Source: Portunus trituberculatus | Taxonomy: Eukaryota > Arthropoda > Malacostraca > Decapoda > Portunidae | NCBI RefSeq assembly: GCF_017591435.1 | Contig: NC_059304.1 | Coordinates: forward strand, 26,237,628-26,301,627 | Length of the DNA: 64,000 bases | Reading direction: 5' to 3' | Shown here: positions 46,170 through 60,741 of the stretch, in pieces | Position numbering within the stretch: position 1 is the first letter of the stretch | Layout of the letters: every line of letters starts with the position of its first letter | Made by a program: the position numbers and the translations under genes | The notes under the pieces: model-generated | What the model was told of the DNA's origin: nothing | The model's database searches: none | Seen by the model: only the letters and a program-made list of their open reading frames with translations

Positions 46170-46564
46170 ACCACTCAAGAAGACAGTGATGAGGATTTTG
46201 AAGAAGATGAGGAGGAAGAGGAGGAGCTAGACCAAGCTCAAAATTCCTCTGAATCTATCAAGTCCAAGAATGAGGGAGAAAGTGAAGGAGACTCTTCCTA
46301 TGACAGTGATGCTCCCCCAGCCAAGAGGCAGCGTGTTAACACTCCAGAAAAGTCAGCAGAATTCAAAAGTTTGGATGAATCTCAATCAGGAAGAGAAACA
46401 GTACAGCCACCCACTAATCAGAGTGTTGCCATGCCCATGGTGCTGCCACCCACCATAACCACCAGTTCCACCTCAGTCATTACTACAATTGTTGCCAATG
46501 GCCCCATCAAGCAGGAAGCTTCCTCAGCCACCACATCTCCGGCTGTTCTTCCAACTAATGACAG
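46170..46564 (+). CDS. BTB zinc-finger transcription factor, coding exon 3 (acidic region and NLS)
   Basis: The exon encodes residues 127-257 plus two bases of codon 258. The acceptor is AACTTTCAG and the donor AG|GTGAGT. Residues 130-147 are almost all Asp/Glu (EDSDEDFEEDEEEEEELD); residues 178-181 KRQR form a likely nuclear import signal in P-P-A-K-R-Q-R-V. The rest is Ser/Thr/Pro-rich, with a V-x-N-G-P-I-K-Q-E motif (Lys240) that fits the SUMO consensus. Low-complexity acidic linkers between BTB and fingers are common in the family. Its 395-nt length is not a multiple of three, so skipping it would shift the frame. Phase 0 at the start agrees with exon 2. Confidence 0.85.
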
Positions 46565-47392
46565 GTGAGTTACAAGAACTGTAGAAAGGGGGAAATATAT
46601 GGCATTAAATTAAAATACTTTACTATCATTTGTTATTGACCATGTGGGCTGTGCCATCCTGCAGTTTGTAGAGAAGACATCTTGGTCATTTAATGAATGA
46701 AATGATGTTAGGGAAAACGATAATGTCTGGATGTTGAGGCAGGTTGAGAACAATTAAAGCTTATGCAGAGAAGTATTGATGGGAAGAAAGTACAGAAAGC
46801 ACTTACTAGGCTTAAATGGTCATGTATGCATAAATGGAGTGAATAGCAGAAAAAATATAAAGTATAAAACTGAAATAGTAGTATATTAAATGTTTTAGTG
46901 TGTGATCTTGTTCAAAGGCAAAAAAATACCAGATGATTGAATGAAGGTACTTGTTGCTTCTCTTTTTAAAAGGGAAGGGTTGTTGCAGTTAGTATAATAG
47001 TGTTTTTTCTACACCCTGATTCATGGTAGCCATTTGGAGCCATCTGTTCTTGGAGGCAGAGAGTGATTCTAACAGTAAGATATTTTCCAGGAGGCAATGC
47101 TCTGCTGAGCAGTCTCAGCTAGATGGATGGTGGAATTCATGCACTGGCCACAGTGTCTCATGAGAAACTTTTTGTAAAGTAAATAAATATAATACCAGTA
47201 AACATTTAGCTGTTGAGCACAATTGTATTGCAGAGATAACAATTTAATTAAAGAAAAAAAAGAGCCATGGGGTTAAGCCTATATATTTTTTTCCCTTTTG
47301 CTTTTCTTCATACCCACTTTTTTCTCGATTATTATTTCTACATTTCCTCTTTTGCCATCCCATATTTAGTATTTTAGTGTAATAGTTATACA

Positions 47393-47672
47393 TGGATAAG
47401 GTATGGGAAGCGCTGTTCAGCTTCCGCCCATTAGTGGCGCAGGCAATTTTATTTATAGTGGTACTCATATTAGGGCCCATATCATCCCTGAAGCTCATCT
47501 TGGGTGTAGCCACCTAGAACCTGGGTATCATGGTGACATGTAGGTAACTTTAAACCACTCGACAAATGGCAAAGTGTTTAAGGCTGTACGTGGTGGGATT
47601 CTAACCTACTCGTGGACATCTGCCCGATCCCACGCTCACCATCTTATCCACTATGCGACCGCCTCCCTGTTT
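47393..47672 (-). mobile_element. tRNA-derived SINE, copy 1
   Basis: Read on the minus strand, the 5' end has GTCGCATAGTGGATAAGA, close to a tRNA A box, and GGTTAGAATCC (plus-strand 47596-47606), close to the B box GGTTCRANNCC. The spacing of about 50 bp is right for a Pol III internal promoter. The body that follows (GTTACCTACATGTCACCATG) is shared with the copy at 59541-59802. No coding sequence is present. Confidence 0.75.
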
Positions 47673-48065
47673 ACTGATTAGTGTAGGAAGGCAGTTATTG
47701 TTCCTTTATATGAAGAAAAAAGCCTGTAGGATTCAGTGTAATAGTTGTTTGGGAATAAATGTTTGTAATTTGCCCCAAAAATTCTGTGGACTCTTGACTG
47801 AGAGATTGATAGAAGTGACTGAGTTGAAAAAAAATTATATCCAGTTATCATGGACATAGACTCCTAGAGCAAGCATATGATTGGGATCTCTTTTGATATT
47901 CATAAGATTTATAGAGTAGAAGGACAATTGATGGAAAGGATTAAGGTGTTTCTATAGAAATGCAAATGCTTGTGTCAGGATGTAGAATAAGGTTGGAAGG
48001 AGTTTTACTGTAGGAGGAGGAGGGAGATGCAGATGTTTAATGTCTCAGTTTAATATATATGTATG

Positions 48066-49694
48066 CACTCGACTTTCATTTATCTGGACCTCATTTATCT
48101 GGATTTCGGTTAATCCAGACAGTGTCCAGATAATGATTTAATAATTAGGTCCAGATGACCAATAAATGAATTAGAACAATGTGTGCCTCGCACACTTCTA
48201 GAAATGGGTGATAGATGATGCGTCATTGCGGCAGGTGGTTGTAAACAAGTCCAGCCGACACTAGTGAACACTGTGTATTGTCCAATATCAGTGAACAAGG
48301 TTGTGCATTTTTCAGTACTTTAGAAGTCTTAATTATGTCTTCCAAGAGTGTTAGGCATAAGTGAGTGGCCCTAGCTGTGACATAAATGCTGGAATTGATG
48401 AAAAAATCAGAAAAAGAAGCTAGAGTTGCAATTGTTTGTGAGGAGTATGGTGTGGCCAAGCAAACTCTTTCGGATATTAGTAAATCAAAAGATAAGCTGC
48501 TAGAATGTTCTGCTAAATACTGTGTGGATGCATCATCAAGTAAAAGTGGTAAAGGTGCACCAAGGTAAAATGTAAGGAGTGGAAAAGATGCTACATTAGA
48601 TACTGCCAAGCTCCTGATAGGACTCCTGTGTCAGGGAGATGGCCTCTTTCCCCGCTATGTTGTGCAAGGGACTGATACTCTGTAAACAGGAGGAACAACA
48701 ATGTACCTACACAAATACTGTAGTTTATTACTATGGAATATTTTATTGATATGGAAACCAAAAACATAATACCTAAAATAATCTAAAATATTTAAAAACA
48801 TAAAATTACATTTAAAATTTGTGTCTAAACAGCTGTTCAAAGGGAGTGTTTGTCACTAGGTGGCAGCACTGAGCAGTCAATCATGAGTGTATTGTTATGA
48901 AACGATTATGTTTTTAGCTTTTTTATCAGTAACATATTCTCTAATAATAAACTAGGATATTTGTGTAGGTACGTTGTTGTTCCTACTTACTACAGAGCGC
49001 CAGTCTCCTAGGAGGCACAACATGGCAGAGGAAGAGACTGTCTCCGTGAGCCAGGAGTCTTATCTGGCTTCCTTGAGTCCCTTGCTTATGAAATATCCAC
49101 ATCACTCTTGAACATATTCCTTTTGGGAGTATGTGCAGTCCCCATGAGTAGCAGGACTGTAAGTGGATGGATACTTACCATTAGAGTTTAAAAAGGAGAT
49201 ATTCGTCTGATATAGTGGTGAAACGTGAGTACAAAAAAATAAAAGTAAAAACTGGCAGCTTGCTTATGTTGAAATGCTGGAAGTTGGTGGTGTTTTCAGT
49301 CTGTTTGATTTGTTTTTTTTTACAACCCAGCACTTAGTGCCTCAGGGCGACACTGGACCAGGCTAAGTAATAGTTAAGGGGTTGACTTATGTGCAAGGTA
49401 CTCCGATAGTATAACAATTAGGGGTCAAATTATAGAGATCAACGTGCCAGATTGACTTAAAGGTGCAATATATGGTGTTGCAAGGTTAGTTTAAGTATTA
49501 GATTAACTTAGATTAAATTTGTTTAAGTTTAGTTCATCAGGGAAACCAAAATAGACAAAATTTTGCAGTTTCTCAAAATTTCTAAGGAGACAACCAACCC
49601 TATTTGGCAAATGAAGGACCCATTTGTGCTATCCAGACATTTTCATTATCTGAACAAGTGACTGCACCATTTAGTCCAGAATAATGAGGGTTAA

Positions 49695-49696
<2 letters not shown>
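48066..49696 (+). mobile_element. Tigger-like element, copy in intron 3 (both ends)
   Basis: The left end is CTCGACTTTCATTTATCTGG and the right end in reverse is CTTAACCCTCATTATTCTGG. It contains the same psq-type helix-turn-helix frame as the intron 2 copy (about 48412-48475), the same nested 294-bp MITE, and the same short open frame at about 49022-49111. It differs from the intron 2 copy by scattered substitutions and a 5-bp AGGAG insertion near 49010. The DDE domain is absent, so it is non-autonomous. Its right end is followed by (TA)n. Confidence 0.8.
48691..48984. mobile_element. 294-bp MITE nested in the second Tigger-like copy
   Basis: Same ends, length and position within the host element as the unit at 33421-33714, with only a few substitutions. 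Confidence 0.75.

Positions 49697-49766
<70 letters not shown>
49697..49766. repeat. (TA)n microsatellite between two transposon termini
   Basis: About 70 bp of TA join the right end of the Tigger-like copy to the CAGGGTTGG end of the hAT-like element. Confidence 0.95.
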
Positions 49767-50854
<1,088 letters not shown>

Positions 50855-50865
50855 ATAGATAGATA

Positions 50866-52420
50866 TTTTTTTTATGGAATAGAGGAAGCTGGCCAAGGGC
50901 AACAAAACATAAAAAGAAAACTCCCACTTGATGCCAGTCCCCTTAAAGATTAAGAAAGTTAGCCAAAAATGGGAGAAATGTCTTGAAACCACCTTCTTAA
51001 AAGAAGTCAAGTCGTAGGAAGATTGAAATACAGAAGCAGGCAGGGGGTTCCAGAGTATACCAGAGAAAGGTATGAATGATTGAGAGTACTGGTTATCTCT
51101 TGCATTAAAGGATTGGATAGAACAGGGATGAGAAAAATTAGAAAGCCTTGTGTAGCAAGACTGCAGGAGGAGGGGAGGCATGCAGTTCGCAAGATCAGAA
51201 GAGCAGTTAGCAAGAAAGTAACAATAAAAGATGGAAAGAGATGTAACATTCTGGAGGTAGAAAGAGACTGAAGACAGTTAGAGGAGGGAGTTGATGAGAC
51301 AAAAAGCTTTTGATTCCACCCTATCTAATAAAACATTCAAAGAATACTCCATACAAGGACAGATAAACCCCTTGTATGGAATTAGCAGTTGGAGAGAAGA
51401 GAAAAAATGGTGTAGATGCCTCAGAACACCTAACTGCATAGAAAGTGTTTTAGGAAGAAATGAGAAGTGAAGTTTCTAGTTTAGATTATGAGTAAAGGAC
51501 AGACATAGGATATTCAGTGTAGATGGGGAGAGCTGAATGTCATTAATGAAGGGGGGATAGTTGTCTAGAAGATTGTGTCGAGATGATATATTGAGGAATT
51601 GAGTTTTTGAGGCATTGAATACTACTGAGTTTTCTCTGCCCCAATAAAAGATCTTAGAAAGATCAAAAGTCAGGTATTCTGTGGGATTTTTGCGTGATCT
51701 GTTGACTTCCTGAAGGGTTGGTCATCTCTGAAAAGACATGGAAAAGTGTAGGGTGGTATCATCAGTGTTGAAGTGGATAAGACAAAAATTTTGGTTAACA
51801 TCAATAATGAATAATAGAGAGGGGGTGACAGTACAGAACTCTGAGGAGCATCACTGTTAACAAATTTAGGAGAAGAATAATGGCCATCTACAACAGCAGC
51901 AATAGAACAGTTGAGAAGGAAACTTGAGATAAATTTGCAGATAGAAGGATAGAAACCATATGAGGGCAGTTTTGAAATCAAAGAATTTTGCCTGACTATA
52001 TCAAAACCTTTTGACATGTCTGATGCATCAGCAAAAGTTTCACTGAAATTTCTCAAAGAGGATGACCAAGACTCCGTAAGGAAGGCCAAAAGATCACCAG
52101 TAAAGCTCCCTTGATGGAAGCCATACTGGCAATCAGTTAGGAGATTGTGAAGTGACAGATGTTTGAGAATCTTTCTATTGAGGATAAATTAAAAAAACTT
52201 TAGACAAGCAAGAGATTAAAGCTATAGGACGGTAGTTTGAGGGATTAGAATGGTCACTCTTTTTAGGAACAGGCTGAATGTAGGCAAACTTCCAGCAAGA
52301 AGGAAAGGTATAAGTTGGTAGTTGAAAAAGTTTGGCCAGACAAGGTGCAAGCATGGAAGGACAATTTTAGAGAACAATCAGGTCCATAAGTATGGAAATC
52401 ATCATTATGAAGAACTATGT
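50866..52420 (-). mobile_element. Antisense LINE-beta copy
   Basis: On the minus strand the order is an RT start with a Y-G-P-D type motif (about 52395), a Y-G-F-H-Q-G region (about 52120), the D-M-S-K-G-F-D block (about 52015), S-D-A-P-Q-S-S-V-L-S-P (about 51850), a region where SYADDTT should be but is broken (about 51765), and the C-terminal SFIPFSGILWNPLPASVF block (about 51080-51030). Frameshifts are frequent. The family is the same as at 19726-24275. Confidence 0.75.
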
Positions 52421-52718
52421 TTTTTATGAATATCTCCATAAAGAAAATAAAAGCTAGAGTAGGTAACGTTGGTGCAAGACTGAAACAGACCGGAGTGGGA
52501 TGTTCTGTATTGACATGTTTTGTTTGTAGAGAATAAAGTCTTGCAAGTAGAGTAAAAAGGAGCTTCAAAGAGTGATGATTAATCCTAGATAGAAACAGAG
52601 TGAATGTTGAAAAAAGTGAAGGGATTCTTTTTGATAAGAAAGTACATGTATGATTATAGCTCCTTTTATTTGCTGAGATGTGTGCATTTGTCTATAGTGT
52701 ATTGTTTATCTATTGCAG

Positions 52719-52866
52719 CAGTAACAAAGAAAATGAAAAGATGACAGGTAATCATCCAGATAGAAATAACAAGGAAGTCAGGAGCACAGGAAGCAAGGTG
52801 TTGAATGGTGACAGTTGGATCAAGGAAGAGGTGGAAGAAGTCACAGTGTGTCCAGAAAAAGTAGTG
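52719..52866 (+). CDS. BTB zinc-finger transcription factor, coding exon 4
   Basis: The exon completes codon 258 (Ser) and encodes residues 259-307. The acceptor region is TTGCAGCAG|T, so splicing may occur at either AG three bases apart; both keep the frame and differ by one serine. The donor is GTG|GTAAGT, phase 0. The sequence is polar and charged, with W-I-K-E-E-V-E-E (Lys293), a second SUMO-type motif followed by acidic residues. No fold is recognisable. The exon is supported by clean frame continuity from exon 3 and into exon 5. Confidence 0.8.
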
Positions 52867-53772
52867 GTAAGTACAGCATCTCATTATCTATCTTCAGGCT
52901 TAAAGAAAATAATAAAATAAAAGATTGGAACTTGATGATTATTATGGTCCTGAGGCCAAAGAATATGTGTTACTCTCCCAGTTAGGGGGATTTGATCCAT
53001 ATTAATTGCCTGTTATAATGAATTTATTCTCCCTTCAGGTAAATTTCTATATTTTTATAAAGTGCTCAATAAGTGACATGACACCAGCATGAGATATTCA
53101 CTACAACATTTCCATTAATTTTGTTGTAGAAGGTATACTCATAGTTAGGGATCATGTACTGTACATATGTAAAGATGGGAATGTTAACCTATTCAGCCAT
53201 AGGCAAGCCCATTTGGTAGCAGTGCTTGTGATAGTCCTGCAGGCTTTCTTTTCATTTATACTTTATGGATTATAATGCTATCACTGCTCAAAGTCTAATT
53301 ATGGTTGTTTTTGTTGATCCGCATTTATGTCACTATGTAATAGTTTGTCTTGATACCAATCTGTTTGTGTATTATTTCTTTACACATACACATTTACATT
53401 TATTTGCCTGTGTTTTGCAGTAGTTGTCTTTTTCTCAATTGGACTCAATATCACATCTATCAAGTTTATGAGAGTTTTGTTTGATGGTTATAGAAAGAAT
53501 GGACTTCAAATTGATATATTTTTTGTATAGTTTATTGTATGTATTTCATTTAGTAGAATATGGTTTCAGTATGTTATCAGATGCAAGTCATGTTATATTC
53601 TATGAACTTTCAACACTAGTTTTTCAGCATGTGGAGATTCCTTAACATTTTTCTTTCCTTATTTGATAATTTACATCTATGGTGTATGCAGGTATAATAT
53701 AGTGTCACATAGTATTAGTAACAGTATTTTCTTATGCATATTACTTTATACTTTTTTTCTCTCTCTCTGCAG
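52867..53772 (+). other. Intron 4 of the BTB zinc-finger gene
   Basis: A 906-bp AT-rich intron ending in a strong CT-rich tract and TCTGCAG. No transposon is evident. Confidence 0.75.
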
Positions 53773-54004
53773 GAAGCAATACAGTCTGGTCAGCATGAAA
53801 ATGATGTGGATTCCTTAAAGGAGGCAATATCTCTACAGGAAGGAAAGCTGAGTCAAAGTGATGGTGACAGCAACAGCAATCCTGTTGCTGGATCATCCAA
53901 TCCCCCTGGGCCGGTCAACTACATCTCGTTTTTGGCCTCTGAAGGTATCTTCCCCCCCACCTGTAGCACCAAGGCAAGCACTACACTGCTCCTCTCCTCA
54001 CCAG
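53773..54004 (+). CDS. BTB zinc-finger transcription factor, coding exon 5
   Basis: The exon encodes residues 308-384 and the first base of codon 385. The acceptor is CTCTCTCTGCAG, the donor CCAG|GTAATG, and the end phase is 1. The start (E-A-I-Q-S-G-Q-H-E-N-D-V-D-S-L-K-E-A-I) is helix-forming, and the rest is Ser/Pro-rich with a VNYISFLASEGIFPP segment. I see no catalytic or finger motif. It is likely a flexible linker or effector region between the BTB domain and the fingers. Confidence 0.8.
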
Positions 54005-54195
54005 GTAATGATAACCCAAAGTTTGTGTATTTATGTAAATTTAGCTCATATACACAAATATTGAACTTTCATATACTCCCACTGTATCCTTCCAAAGTTT
54101 CCATGATTTTAATTTTTCCTCAACTGCCAACTCACTAGTCATGATGAACATTAGAAATATTATACCTCATACAGTGAATATATAATTCTTTGCAG

Positions 54196-54414
54196 GTCTA
54201 GGAAACACAGCAATAAGTGAAGGCACCTTGAACATGGAGAAGGTGGTACAGCGGGTGTTGTTGCCATCCCTCCCCAGTACAGGCACACTTCCCACCAACC
54301 TGACACAACAGGCACCAGGTTCTGGACCTTGTCCTGCAACTAGTAACACCAGTGCTAGCCAGCCTTACATCCACCCTTCACTTGTGTCAGGAAAGGAAGT
54401 GCAGGCCACACTAG
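54196..54414 (+). CDS. BTB zinc-finger transcription factor, coding exon 6
   Basis: The exon completes codon 385 (Gly), encodes residues 386-457 and gives one base of codon 458. The acceptor is TTCTTTGCAG and the donor CTAG|GTAAGT. The intron before it is only 191 bp (54005-54195). The sequence is rich in Thr, Pro, Ser and Gly with a helical segment L-N-M-E-K-V-V-Q-R-V-L-L-P. It has no recognised domain and continues the linker. Confidence 0.8.
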
Positions 54415-55214
54415 GTAAGTTGTTTAGATTGAGGATATAATAGAGTAAGGTAATGGGGCTAATGGTAAACATGAATGCGTAATGGAATTATAAGGTCCCT
54501 AAATGTCTGAAAGTAGGGTATGCTTATCAAATCATTTATAGAAAAATAGTTCTGTAGCACCAGTGTGATGTACTTAGAGAATGGAGTTTTGAATGGAGTC
54601 TAGAATCCCACTCTTGATTGGATGTCTGAGTAGATGTTTGTTTTATTTTTGCATAATGTAAGTACTCATGCTACAAGGTGATGCTCACTAGCTGAAAGAG
54701 GATACTGAAATATGATATATTTTTTTAGGATACCAAGTTGATATATTCATCACAGAGAAACTACTTGAATTGTTTCAGGGCTAAACTTCAAGCTATCTAG
54801 CTAGCCAGTGATACCACTTCTTGTTCAGTATATAAAATACGTACTTCCTTCTCAGTCTCAAGGTTCTTAGCTTGATCATTGTGTTTCTCTAGTTTGGACA
54901 CTAGTATAATCTACTGTACATGCTGGACTATAAGATGACTTCATGTATAAGCAGTATGAATTCCAAGGTACCATGGCTCTTAATGTTCACCTTGGGGCTA
55001 AAGGGTTGTGTTTTATATGTGGTATATGAGATGATCCCTTGATTTGGGAGCTTAAAATTTTTGAAAAAAAGTTTTCTTATACTCTGGCAAATAGGGTATA
55101 TGAATGCTTTCAATTTTCATTTTGAATAATTGTGCATGGTTATGTATCATAGTCATTTAAGATATATTATGATATTTTACCATGATATGAAAGTGGTGCA
55201 TATTTCCTTCTCAG

Positions 55215-55328
55215 AGCAATATCAGCGCAAACTAGCATTCCATGAGCCTCGACCTTGTCCCACCTGCAAGAGAATGTATCGAGATGCTGCCACTTTACGC
55301 ACACATATGGCCATCATGCATGCTGAAG
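55215..55328 (+). CDS. BTB zinc-finger transcription factor, coding exon 7 (zinc finger 1)
   Basis: The exon completes codon 458, encodes residues 459-495 and gives one base of codon 496. The acceptor is TCCTTCTCAG and the donor GAAG|GTGTGT. It carries a standard C2H2 finger, CPTCKRMYRDAATLRTHMAI followed by M-H, with Cys472, Cys475, His488 and His493 (C-x2-C-x12-H-x4-H). Paired fingers at the C terminus are the DNA-binding unit of tramtrack, lola and broad type proteins. The intron before it is 800 bp (54415-55214). Confidence 0.9.
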
Positions 55329-55473
55329 GTGTGTTCACAAAGCTGCTTCTTTTTGCATCCATTCTTAATTTTTCTAGGACTGTAGCTTACAATTGCTATT
55401 ACATTATTTTCAGATTAGAGATTCATCTTGGTGAATATGTGGTAAAGATGAAACTGGATGCTTTTTATTACAG

Positions 55474-55559
55474 GAAGGGAGCCATTCTCATGTTCCTGTG
55501 GTGCATTGTTTCGCACCAAATATGACATGTACCAGCACAAGAAGAATGGCCATCGGTAG
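55474..55559 (+). CDS. BTB zinc-finger transcription factor, coding exon 8 (zinc finger 2 and stop)
   Basis: The exon completes codon 496 (Gly) and encodes residues 497-523, then TAG at 55557-55559. The intron before it is short (55329-55473). The finger is FSCSCGALFRTKYDMYQHKK and then N-G-H: Cys502, Cys504, His517 and His522. The Cys pair is separated by one residue instead of two or more, which is unusual for C2H2. The protein ends one residue after the last His. The text CATCG|GTAGGC could be read as a splice donor overlapping the stop, so an alternative longer isoform cannot be excluded. Confidence 0.85.
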
Positions 55560-57278
55560 GCCTCCTGACTGATCCTCCAGACCAAAGATGCTGCTGTAGT
55601 GGAGAGGAAAGTAGCATTGAGACAGTCTTTTCATGCATTGTATTACCAAGTCAGATACTATTTTTTTTAACCACCAAAGATTTTTGAAGACTCAAGTTAC
55701 CAACTATAATTTGGCACAAAACTTAGGATATCTATAAGATGATGCATTGTCTTGTTAGCAATTATGTGTGTTTGGCTCAAGTCTGAGGTAAGCAAATCTT
55801 CCTGGGTTTATTAAGTATGATCAATGGGACTAATATTTAGTGTAAGGATGTGAAGATAAAGATACTACACATGCCTGGGATTTGTGATGCTTGGCTTGAG
55901 CTTCGTCCATCTCTTCTCTACTTACTTGTTGTTGTTACTAACCTCCCTTGTGATGTAGTTGCATTTATGTTTATAACCAGTGATCAGATCTTGCTCAACT
56001 TGCAAAACAATTGTGCCTCAGTGCTAGGTGGTGTCCAAGGCTGTCCACCAGTACTGGACTCTTCCAGACTACAGTCCCCCCAAATAACTCCCTCCTTATC
56101 AATGTCCGGTGCTGTTTGCAACTTTTCCCAGTGGATCAGTGGTGACGCAGAAAGCTGTAGAGTTAAGGATTTATTGTGTTGTGCATCGGAGGGGGAAGTT
56201 GAGGTGATACTGCCTTCACTTCACCCTAGTAAATGAAAGCTTTTATGGATATTTGTTGTCATCCATGAGTGGGACATATGTTGGTGGTAAAGAAATAAGA
56301 AGTGCTGTGCTTATACTGAGTAACCTTAGTGATGTTCCAAGGGAAAGATGTATGAATGAGTGAGTGAGGATATGAGTCAGTCCCTTGTGACAGGGTGGCA
56401 ACACAATCTGTTAACCCTCAAGTGAATTTACCAACTAACATATTTATGATAGTGTTTATTTTAATTTTGATGATAGTGTTGATAGTAGTGGTTCAGTTCC
56501 AATACATATGATCTCAAATTTAGAGAAAATTTGTTTGACATGGCCATGTGTGATGCAGACAATATTTTTTAGAATTTATGTCATATATGATATGAGAATT
56601 CCTGCTGAGGAGGAGATAATATAATATATCCCAAGCAGCTTAGGTGTAATCTTTATCGAAAATATTATTTACCATGAGCATGATGTACAAAGAATGTGTG
56701 ATGAAGCACAGCGCTGTTTTGTTGAGGCACAGAACTAGAGGGTTGAGGTTGTCAGCTGGTGTCCCACACCACAGCAGCTGTGTGGCTGCCTTGTAACTGG
56801 TTACCAATCAAGCCAATTGAGTTAGAGCTTACTTATACTTACTGTGGGAGGATATGGTTGTGTTACGTTACTTTCTGTTAAGGTTGAGGGAAAGTTACCA
56901 CCAAGTAGTTTTTAGTTATGCACTTTTTCTCTTGATGTATTTCTTTCTGTTACCAAATGATGGAGGGTAGAATTTTTATTCTGTTTAGTTTTAAGAAATT
57001 ATTGCTGTACATTCATTTATAAAGCCAAATATGTTGCCAGGATGGAAGAATCAAGGATGAATGAGGAGCAAATTGAATCCTATATCTATGAAACTAGAAA
57101 TTTTCACCCCATGGTTTAGGTGTGCCTTAAGTTAGCTGATTAATTAGAATGTGTTATATAGTGCGTATATACAACCATGACAAATAGGGCTTCAGACACA
57201 TTCATTTTTTTCTTTGGTTCCCATGACAACATGGTTAACACTTATATTGTTTCATGTTACCTTTTTATTAGTTCTTTA
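55560..57278. other. 3' flank of the BTB zinc-finger gene
   Basis: The 3' untranslated region should start here. I see no AATAAA up to about 57.2 kb; only variants such as AATATA near 56610 occur, so the mRNA end is not placed. An open frame at 55850-56236 has no recognised motif and no partner exon. Confidence 0.5.
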
Positions 57279-57297
57279 TTATTATTATTATTATTAC

Positions 57298-57357
<60 letters not shown>

Positions 57358-57376
57358 TACTATTATTATTATTATA
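57279..57376. repeat. (TTA)n microsatellite
   Basis: About 98 bp of TTA triplets with a few interruptions. Confidence 0.95.
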
Positions 57377-57633
57377 GTTTATGCAGTTTCATCATCAGAT
57401 CTTGGTGGAAGTAGCAAATAGTTGAGAGAGGCTTCTTATCTTAGTGGTGGGCAGGAATCAACTCCAAAATGATTCTTGTGAGCCTAGTCTTACAATCACA
57501 GATTCTACTCTCATCCTCAGAAAATCCCTCTGATGGTCAGCTGCCACATGACTCCTGAGGGCTGGGGTAGGCAGGGTTAGAGGACTGGGTTTGGCTTATT
57601 GCTGATAGTTGAGTCCATTCCTCAAGTACTGTA

Positions 57634-58261
<628 letters not shown>

Positions 58262-58305
58262 TTTTTTTTTTTTTTCTGTTTTAGTCTATAGCACCTGCAG
58301 GTATG

Positions 58306-59538
<1,233 letters not shown>

Positions 59539-59540
59539 TA

Positions 59541-59802
59541 CTTGAAGAGTATGGGAAGCACTGTCCAGTTTCCACCCATTAGCAGCACAGGCAATTTTAT
59601 TTATAGTTGTACCCATATTAGGGCCCATATCACCACCCAAGTGCATCTTTGGTGTAAGGCAATTACACCTCCGTAATGGAGGTATCATGGTGACATATAG
59701 GTAACTTTAAACCACTCAACAAATGACAAAGTTTCAAGACAGCACATGGTGGGATTTGAACCTACACATGGATGTCTGCTCAATCTCATGCTCACCACCT
59801 TT
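59541..59802 (-). mobile_element. tRNA-derived SINE, copy 2 (5' end missing)
   Basis: It matches the copy at 47393-47672 over most of its length. The B box is GGTTCAAATCC (plus-strand 59752-59762), closer to consensus than in copy 1. The A-box end is absent because the similarity stops near 59802, so it could not start its own Pol III transcript. Confidence 0.7.
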
Positions 59803-59811
59803 AGAAGAGGG

Positions 59812-60200
59812 TATTTTCTGTCTGATATGTTGAGTTTATGGATGGAGGAATTGAGTTTTTGAGGCACTGAACACTACTAGATTTTCTCTACCGCAATCAG
59901 AAATTTTAGAAAGATCATAAATCAGGCATTCTGTGGCTTCCTTACATGAACTGTGTACTTCGTGTAGGGTTGGATGTCTATGAAGATGTGGAAAAGTGTT
60001 GGGTTGATAGGACAAAAAGTTTGATTTAGAATATCATTGATGAATAATAGTAAGAGAAATGGTGACAGGAGGAAAACCACTATTAATTTAGTCAGGAGAA
60101 GAACAGTGACCATCTACCACAGCAGCAGTAGAGCAGCCTGAGAGGAAATTTGAGATGAAGTTACAGTGAGAAGAATAGAAGCCTTTGGATACCTGTAGAG
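59812..60200 (-). mobile_element. Antisense LINE-beta, 5' part of a split copy
   Basis: On the minus strand from about 60170 it encodes part of the RT, including a V-D-G-H-C-S-S-P type block near 60110 and F-N-A-S-K-T-Q-F type text near 59870-59840. It is the continuation of 57752-58261, separated by a Tigger-like element and a SINE. Confidence 0.65.
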
Positions 60201-60703
60201 AAAAAGTAGGAGCGAACAGAAAAGGGGTTACTATCAGTTGCTTCAGACACTTGGGTTTTGGTGAGGAAAAGATAAGGTTTAATAGAGGAGAGATGGGATT
60301 CTACAGATTGAAAATAAATCTAATGGCACAAGTGAGCAGAAGTTAATGGAAAGGGCAGATGTGAATACATTTAGTATTAATACCAGAAGATCATTTGTGG
60401 TCCCCTTTTCTAGATGGGAACTCCAGGCTGGTATAGGAGTTGTCATATTTAACTTAGTTTGAATGAAGGTTGTATGTGTAATTAGGTGCATATTGTTTTG
60501 TGTAAAGGAAGAGCATTGTCTTAAAAGGGCAGGCTGTGACTGCCCCTTGTATAGTGAGACACAAAGGGAAACATTCAGTGATGTCTCAGCTGGGTTAATG
60601 ACCCAGTGTCTCAGACCTCACTGGGAGTATGTGTGTAGTGCCTCCCGTAATATTAGCAGATAATTCCAAGTAGCAAATCTAATTAATGTGATGACCCTCA
60701 TAT

Positions 60704-60704
<1 letters not shown>
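60201..60704. other. Unassigned stretch
   Basis: No gene, TIR or RNA structure is convincing here. Short open frames lack motifs. Some of it may be diverged antisense LINE sequence. Confidence 0.4.

Positions 60705-60739
<35 letters not shown>
60705..60739. repeat. (CA)n microsatellite
   Basis: About 35 bp of CA directly before the apparent 5' end of LINE-alpha copy 3. Confidence 0.95.

Positions 60740-60740
<1 letters not shown>

Positions 60741-60741
<1 letters not shown>

Noticed and set aside
47590..47670. A functional tRNA gene
   Set aside because: Box-like elements are present but the cloverleaf is not maintained and the sequence continues into a repeated SINE body.
54005..54138. Read-through of exon 5 past 54004
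   Set aside because: The continuation is AT-rich intron-like and the next exon joins in the expected phase.
55329..55525. Read-through of zinc finger exon 7
   Set aside because: A donor at 55329 and a finger-bearing exon in phase at 55474 explain the data better.
55850..56236. 128-codon open frame downstream of the BTB gene
   Set aside because: It has no recognised motif, no clear splice partner and ordinary intergenic composition.
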